The translations under genes were made by a program, and so were the position numbers. The notes below the pieces were generated by a model. That model saw only the letters and a program-made list of their open reading frames with translations. It had not been told where the DNA came from and did no database searches. Shown here piece by piece: positions 59,561 to 64,000 of a stretch of 64,000 nucleotides of DNA. The stretch comes from an uncultured Clostridia bacterium (GTDB taxonomy: Bacteria > Bacillota > Clostridia > Christensenellales > UBA1242): NCBI GenBank assembly GCA_944376845.1, contig CALWDZ010000005.1, forward strand, positions 1-64,000. The letters are read 5' to 3'. Position 1 is the first letter of the stretch. Each line of letters begins with the position of its first letter.

Positions 59561-61411
59561 ATGGAAAATTATGATGCGATAGTAATAGGCGGTGGACACG
59601 CAGGAACAGAAAGCACACTAGCACTTGCAAGACTTGGAAAAAAAACACTTATGCTAACCATTAGTTTGGATGCCATAGGTTTTTTACCATGCAATCCAAG
59701 CATTGGAGGAACAGCCAAAGGTCACCTTGTATGCGAAATAGATGCGCTTGGTGGAGAGATGGGAGTTTGTGCAGACAAGAGTGCAATTCAAATAAGGATG
59801 TTAAATCGCGGGAAAGGTCCAGCGGTGTATTCGCTTAGAGCACAGGTAGATAAACAACTTTATCATAACAATATGAAAAAAACGCTTGAAGAAAACGAGA
59901 ATATAAGAATAAAACAGGCGGAAGTTGATGAAATTTTGTGTGACGGCGACAAAGTAACGGGAGTAAAAACGGCACAGGGAGAAACTTACTTTGCCAAAAC
60001 AATAGTTATTTGTAGTGGCGTTTATTTGAAAAGTAGAATAATTATTGGCGAATACACTAAAAACAGTGGGCCAAATGGGTACTTAAGGTCAGAAAATTTA
60101 AGTGATAGTTTGAAAAAACTTGGCATTGAACTTAGACGATTTAAAACAGGAACTCCCGCAAGAATGAATGGTAGAACCATTGACTATTCAAAACTTGTTG
60201 TACAGCATGGAGAGGATGATATTCAAACATTTAGTTTTATTACAAAAATTCCACCAAAAAATATTAGAGATTGTTATTTGACATATACAAATGAAAAGAC
60301 ACACAATGTTATACGACAAAATCTTTCCAAGGCTCCAATGTATAGCGGAGTTATTAAAGGCGTTGGTCCCAGGTATTGTCCATCCATTGAAGACAAGATT
60401 GTAAGGTTTGCGGATAAAACCCGCCATCAAATTTTCTTGGAACCAGAAGGATTATATACAAATGAAGTGTATATTCAAGGTGTTTCCACATCACTCCCTG
60501 TGGATGTTCAAAAAGATATGTATAAAACAATAGAAGGTTTGGAAAATGCCGAAATTATGCGTGATGCTTATGCCATTGAATATGACCTTATAGATAGCAC
60601 CACTCTTTACCCTAGCCTTATGCATAAAAAAATAAAAGGTTTGTTTTTTGCCGGTCAAATAAATGGAACAAGCGGATACGAGGAAGCAGCGGCACAAGGA
60701 ATTATTGCAGGCATAAATGCAAGCAGATACATTGACAAAAAAGAACCACTTGTTTTAAAAAGAAATGAGGCATATATCGGAGTACTTATTGACGACCTTG
60801 TCACAAAAGGAACAAATGAGCCTTATAGAATGATGACATCGAGAGCAGAATACAGATTGCATCTAAGGCAAGACAATGCCGACACAAGGCTTACACCTAT
60901 TGGTAGAAGTATTGGGCTAGTTAATGATGAAAGATGGGAAATATTTGAAGAAAAACAACGACAAACATCTCAAATTTTTGAACTTTTAAATAAAAAATAT
61001 AAAGTAGAAGAAATAAAAGATTTATACATCGAAAAAAATGAAAGCGTTCCGGAAACTTCTCAGACAATAAAGAAGATGATAAAAAGGTCAAATATAGATA
61101 TATTTGATGTCAATTCAAGATTTCATTTATTTGATAACTTTTCAAAGCGTGCACTTGAATATGTCAATACACAGGTAAAATTTGAGGGATATTTACAACA
61201 AGAAGAAGAAGACATAGAAAATTTTAAAAAACAAGAGAATATGATTATTCCACTCGATATAAACTATAAAAAGTTAAAAGGACTTAGAATTGAAGCACAG
61301 CAAAAACTTGACAAAATTAGACCGTCTTCAATAGGACAGGCTTCTAGGATTTCAGGGGTCTCACCTGCTGATGTTACAATTTTAATTATGTATATAAAAT
61401 CAATGAGGTAA
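59561..61411 (+). CDS. mnmG: tRNA modification enzyme MnmG
   Basis: 616 aa. FAD site (IGGGHAGTE), CNPSIGGTAKGHL, and GIDA signatures GPRYCPSIEDK and RAEYRLHLRQDNAD. Complements MnmE in the cmnm5U34 pathway. Full length. Confidence 0.98.
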   Translation: MENYDAIVIGGGHAGTESTLALARLGKKTLMLTISLDAIGFLPCNPSIGGTAKGHLVCEIDALGGEMGVCADKSAIQIRMLNRGKGPAVYSLRAQVDKQLYHNNMKKTLEENENIRIKQAEVDEILCDGDKVTGVKTAQGETYFAKTIVICSGVYLKSRIIIGEYTKNSGPNGYLRSENLSDSLKKLGIELRRFKTGTPARMNGRTIDYSKLVVQHGEDDIQTFSFITKIPPKNIRDCYLTYTNEKTHNVIRQNLSKAPMYSGVIKGVGPRYCPSIEDKIVRFADKTRHQIFLEPEGLYTNEVYIQGVSTSLPVDVQKDMYKTIEGLENAEIMRDAYAIEYDLIDSTTLYPSLMHKKIKGLFFAGQINGTSGYEEAAAQGIIAGINASRYIDKKEPLVLKRNEAYIGVLIDDLVTKGTNEPYRMMTSRAEYRLHLRQDNADTRLTPIGRSIGLVNDERWEIFEEKQRQTSQIFELLNKKYKVEEIKDLYIEKNESVPETSQTIKKMIKRSNIDIFDVNSRFHLFDNFSKRALEYVNTQVKFEGYLQQEEEDIENFKKQENMIIPLDINYKKLKGLRIEAQQKLDKIRPSSIGQASRISGVSPADVTILIMYIKSMR

Positions 61412-61413
61412 AA

Positions 61414-62115
61414 ATGAAACAAATTTTAAAAACTCTTTTTGATAAATATCAAATAGAATATACAGAAGAAATGCTAGAAAAACTTAACAAATATTATAAT
61501 ATTGTGTTAGAGCAAAATCAGACAATGAATTTGACGAGAATTGTATCAAAAGAAGATTTTGCTATAAAAAATATACTGGACAGTGTTTTACCAATAAAAA
61601 TTATACCAAATGGTGCCACTGTTGTGGATGTTGGAACGGGTGCAGGACTTCCGGGTATACCTATTAAAATACTTCGTCCTGATATAAAATTGACACTTAT
61701 TGATAGTTTACAAAAAAGAGTAAACTTTTTAAAAAAAGTTGTTGAAATTTTTGAATTTAAAGATGTAAAATGTGAACATTCGCGAGCAGAAGATTTTGCT
61801 AAAGATAACAGAGAATGTTTTGATGTTTGTGTTTCCCGTGCCGTTGCAAGATTAAATACACTTTGTGAATATTGTCTACCCCTTGTAAAAATAAACGGAA
61901 TAATGATAGCATACAAAAGTTTAAAAGCCAAAGAAGAATTAAAAGAAGCAAAAAAAGCAATAAATATTCTCGGCGGAAAAATTGAGAATTTACAAAATGT
62001 AATAATTAAAGAAGAAAATAGTATTAGAACAAATATAATAATAACAAAAATTAAGCAAACTCCACTCACCTATCCAAGACCAAAAAATTTACCAAAAACA
62101 AAGCCAATAATTTAA
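61414..62115 (+). CDS. rsmG: 16S rRNA m7G527 methyltransferase
   Basis: 233 aa. SAM motif VDVGTGAGLPGIPI, MNLTRI and the catalytic-region SRAVARLNTLCEY. Starts 2 bp after mnmG. Methylates G527 of 16S rRNA. Ends before a strong terminator. Confidence 0.97.
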   Translation: MKQILKTLFDKYQIEYTEEMLEKLNKYYNIVLEQNQTMNLTRIVSKEDFAIKNILDSVLPIKIIPNGATVVDVGTGAGLPGIPIKILRPDIKLTLIDSLQKRVNFLKKVVEIFEFKDVKCEHSRAEDFAKDNRECFDVCVSRAVARLNTLCEYCLPLVKINGIMIAYKSLKAKEELKEAKKAINILGGKIENLQNVIIKEENSIRTNIIITKIKQTPLTYPRPKNLPKTKPII

Positions 62116-62122
62116 AAAATAC

Positions 62123-62151
62123 AAAAAACTCGCAAAATTAGCGAGTTTTTT
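62123..62151. terminator. bidirectional terminator after rsmG
   Basis: AAAAAACTCGC / GCGAGTTTTTT with A7 loop. It overlaps the 3' end of the convergent gene at 62138. Confidence 0.85.
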
Positions 62152-63229
62152 CATCAAAATTTGCAATTTTTTGTGTATTTTCTTGTTTTTTTAGATATTT
62201 TTCAAGTTCATTATTATAATCATATAAGATTTTCTTAATATCTAAATCATCATATTCATATAAATATTCTTCTTTTAATTGTTCATAAGATAAAGGTTTT
62301 TTATCAGTAATAAAAGCAAGACATTTTATAATATCTTTTTCAGATAAGTTTGTGTTTTCGTGATTCATTAAAAATATTAAAGTAGATATATCTTTTAATT
62401 TAATGCTATTGTCTATTATTTGTTGGCATATTTCATCATCACAGTAATAAGTTAAAAGAATATCATATGCTTTTCCATAAGAACCAGATAATTTCTTTAT
62501 GTATTTTAAATAATTTTCAATTAAATTATCAGGCATAACAACATTAGAATTTAATGAATATGCTAAAAGACATTTTGTATAATGTTTTGCAAAATTTTGG
62601 ATTCTTTTTTTTGTAAGATTTAATTTTTGCAAATGGTTGTTATATTTTTGCAATTCAAATTTTTTATATTCATCATTTTTTATTAGCATTGTGTTTGCCC
62701 ATGCGGTTGCAAATGCCGAATTTTGTAATTTGATATCATTAAGAAATTTGTCTAAAATTTGACTTGCGTATGTGCGTGCATCATGTTCCATTTCTGAAGT
62801 GTAATAAACATTAAAGAATAAACCTTCTTCATCATAAAAAATTCTATAGGTTTCTGCATCAAAGTTATTGACAGGAAATTTAACTTCGTTGCGCACATTT
62901 ATTTTTTTTGGATGATTTATATTATGCATTTGGTATTGATGTCTTAGTTCGTGTGCAATTGTGTCTAAAACAACATGCAAATTCGAACCTAAATATTTTT
63001 TATTTATGGATATTAACCCTAGAAAATTTGAGCCATATAAATCATTTTTAGTTTTAACAAAATCTAATATAATTTCATCATCGTCTGGTATGGCAAGGTC
63101 ATTCATGCAATACTGAGCAAACAAATAGCAAAGTTCCATTTTGTTTTCTTTACTTCTAAGTGAATTATTTTCTAAAAAATAAACGAAATTTTTTACTACT
63201 TCTTTTTTATCTTGATTTTTAATTTCCAT
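62138..63229 (-). CDS. hypothetical zincin-like protein with HELRH motif
   Basis: 363 aa. TIAHELRHQYQ has the HExxH zinc motif (His93-Glu94-x-x-His97). YTSEMEHDARTYA about 50 residues later supplies a possible third ligand (Glu148 or a neighbour), as in many small metallopeptidases. The C-terminal 200 residues are helical and Asn/Lys-rich. No signal peptide; cytoplasmic. Promoter -10 abuts the ATG (leaderless). Interrupts the rsmG-parA neighbourhood, and is on the opposite strand. Confidence 0.6.
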   Translation of the reverse strand: MEIKNQDKKEVVKNFVYFLENNSLRSKENKMELCYLFAQYCMNDLAIPDDDEIILDFVKTKNDLYGSNFLGLISINKKYLGSNLHVVLDTIAHELRHQYQMHNINHPKKINVRNEVKFPVNNFDAETYRIFYDEEGLFFNVYYTSEMEHDARTYASQILDKFLNDIKLQNSAFATAWANTMLIKNDEYKKFELQKYNNHLQKLNLTKKRIQNFAKHYTKCLLAYSLNSNVVMPDNLIENYLKYIKKLSGSYGKAYDILLTYYCDDEICQQIIDNSIKLKDISTLIFLMNHENTNLSEKDIIKCLAFITDKKPLSYEQLKEEYLYEYDDLDIKKILYDYNNELEKYLKKQENTQKIANFDEKTR

Positions 63230-63235
63230 AAGTTC

Positions 63236-63264
63236 ATTTTATTCTCATTTTCAGTAAAAGTCAA
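63236..63264 (-). promoter_or_regulatory. promoter of the HELRH gene, apparently leaderless
   Basis: Minus strand: -35 TTGACT (63264-63259), 17-bp spacer, -10 TAAAAT (63241-63236). The ATG at 63229 is 6 nt downstream. Confidence 0.65.
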
Positions 63265-63297
63265 TAACCATATTATTTTAAAGTAAGTCAATTTTTA

Positions 63298-63325
63298 TTG
63301 ATTTTTTGACAATTTATGATATAAT
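63298..63325 (+). promoter_or_regulatory. parA promoter
   Basis: -35 TTGATT (63298-63303), 16-bp spacer, exact -10 TATAAT (63320-63325). Confidence 0.55.
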
Positions 63326-63364
63326 TAAAGCATAGTAATATAATTTATTTATTTTGGAGAAAAT

Positions 63365-64000
63365 ATGGGTAAAACAATTGCTTTTGCTAATCAAAAAGGC
63401 GGAGTTGGAAAAACTACAACCTGTATAAATGTTGCTGCGTATATGGCGGCTATGGGTCAAAAAGTTTTAATAATTGATATGGACCCACAAGGCAACGCAA
63501 CAAGCGGTGTGGGTATCGAAAAGAACAACGATTTAAAAACTCTTTATAATGTAATAGATAAAGAAGTGATTATTGATGAAGTTATCTTACCTACCACTTT
63601 GCTTAATTTGGATGTTATTCCGTCAACGGTTGACTTGGCTGGAGCGGAAATTGACTTGGTTCAAATGCAAGCAAGAGAACATGTTGTAAAAAAAGCATTG
63701 GACAGAATAAAAGATAGATATGACTTTATTCTTATTGACTGTCCGCCATCGCTTGGATTACTTACTGTAAATGCATTGACCGCTGCTGATTCTGTTATAA
63801 TTCCTATTCAATGTGAATTTTTTGCACTTGAAGGACTAACGCAACTTATGAACACAATACGGCTTATAATACATCATTTAAACCCTTCACTTAAAATAGA
63901 GGGAGTTGTTCTCACTATGAAAGATAATCGCTCTAATCTTGTGGCTCAGGTAAGCGAAGAAGTTCGAAAGTTCTTTAGCACAAAAGTTTATGATACATAT
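63365..64000 (+). CDS. parA: chromosome partitioning ATPase ParA/Soj (partial)
   Basis: 212 codons to the window edge. Deviant Walker A KGGVGKTT, MDPQGNATSGVG, and DCPPSLGLLTVNAL (Walker B), all ParA/Soj hallmarks. Segregates origins with ParB and modulates DnaA in Bacillus. TTGGAG precedes the ATG. ParB is expected to follow beyond the edge. Confidence 0.95.
   Translation, partial: MGKTIAFANQKGGVGKTTTCINVAAYMAAMGQKVLIIDMDPQGNATSGVGIEKNNDLKTLYNVIDKEVIIDEVILPTTLLNLDVIPSTVDLAGAEIDLVQMQAREHVVKKALDRIKDRYDFILIDCPPSLGLLTVNALTAADSVIIPIQCEFFALEGLTQLMNTIRLIIHHLNPSLKIEGVVLTMKDNRSNLVAQVSEEVRKFFSTKVYDTY

Overview
The window is a stretch of AT-rich chromosome from a Firmicutes-type bacterium, probably an uncultured clostridial lineage. 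The grounds are the gene set (WhiA, Mini-RNase III, Jag/KhpB, HelD, a SigH-type sigma factor, a Spo0A-type DNA-binding domain), purine-rich Shine-Dalgarno sites, TTGACA/TATAAT promoters and TGA used as stop. Conserved blocks typical of the group are comEC-holA-rpsT, whiA-dnaE-pfkA, dnaX-ybaB-recR, rplJ-rplL, mrnC-rlmB-sigH, dnaA-dnaN and rpmH-rnpA-yidD-yidC-jag-mnmE-mnmG-rsmG-parA.

Layout. 1-1.8 kb: accessory patch with three small Xre-type regulators (one frameshifted) and an unknown gene. 1.8-5.1 kb: two tandem M16 metallopeptidases that both keep the zinc-site residues. 5.2-11.9 kb: rpsT, an exported protein, holA, comEC, a CYTH-like protein, HU, DegV and RadC. 11.9-18.3 kb: a P-type cation ATPase and a large BspA-like leucine-rich-repeat surface protein. 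The latter's promoter lies between the arms of a perfect 24-bp inverted repeat, so it could be an invertible (phase-variable) switch. 18.3-27.1 kb: glmS, tRNA-Ala, a divergent phosphofructokinase, dnaE, whiA and a PHP hydrolase. 27.3-32.2 kb: exported or unknown proteins, tRNA-Trp and a transglutaminase-like protein. 32.2-40.8 kb: recR-ybaB-dnaX (dnaX has an A10 slippery run just before the stop that ends the short form), a glycosyltransferase, rplJ-rplL with an L10 leader, an esterase and leuS.

40.8-41.15 kb is gene-free and holds four exact and two near DnaA boxes. Gene orientation flips here: 28 of 36 genes to the left are on the minus strand, and 20 of 24 to the right are on the plus strand. 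This makes it a better oriC candidate than the dnaA-dnaN gap 12 kb away. To the right: mrnC-rlmB-sigH, a Spo0A-domain protein next to a 10-bp-phased array of 0A boxes, a MazG-like protein, nrdD-nrdG with tandem NrdR boxes, helD, mscS, dnaA, dnaN, the RNA and membrane maturation cluster, a HipA-like kinase, the mnmE-mnmG-rsmG tRNA/rRNA modification block, a HELRH zincin-like protein and the start of parA.

Three genome-wide features stand out. (1) A modular, hairpin-rich intergenic repeat family at 9.7, 47.2, 49.6-49.8 and 51.3-51.6 kb, with one full and one internally deleted copy. (2) A second family of short GTCATTCTGAGC...GAAGAATCTC repeats in many gaps. (3) At least five genes whose -10 box ends only 6-8 nt before the start codon, implying leaderless mRNAs. 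No CRISPR array, transposase, integrase, prophage or rRNA gene was seen.
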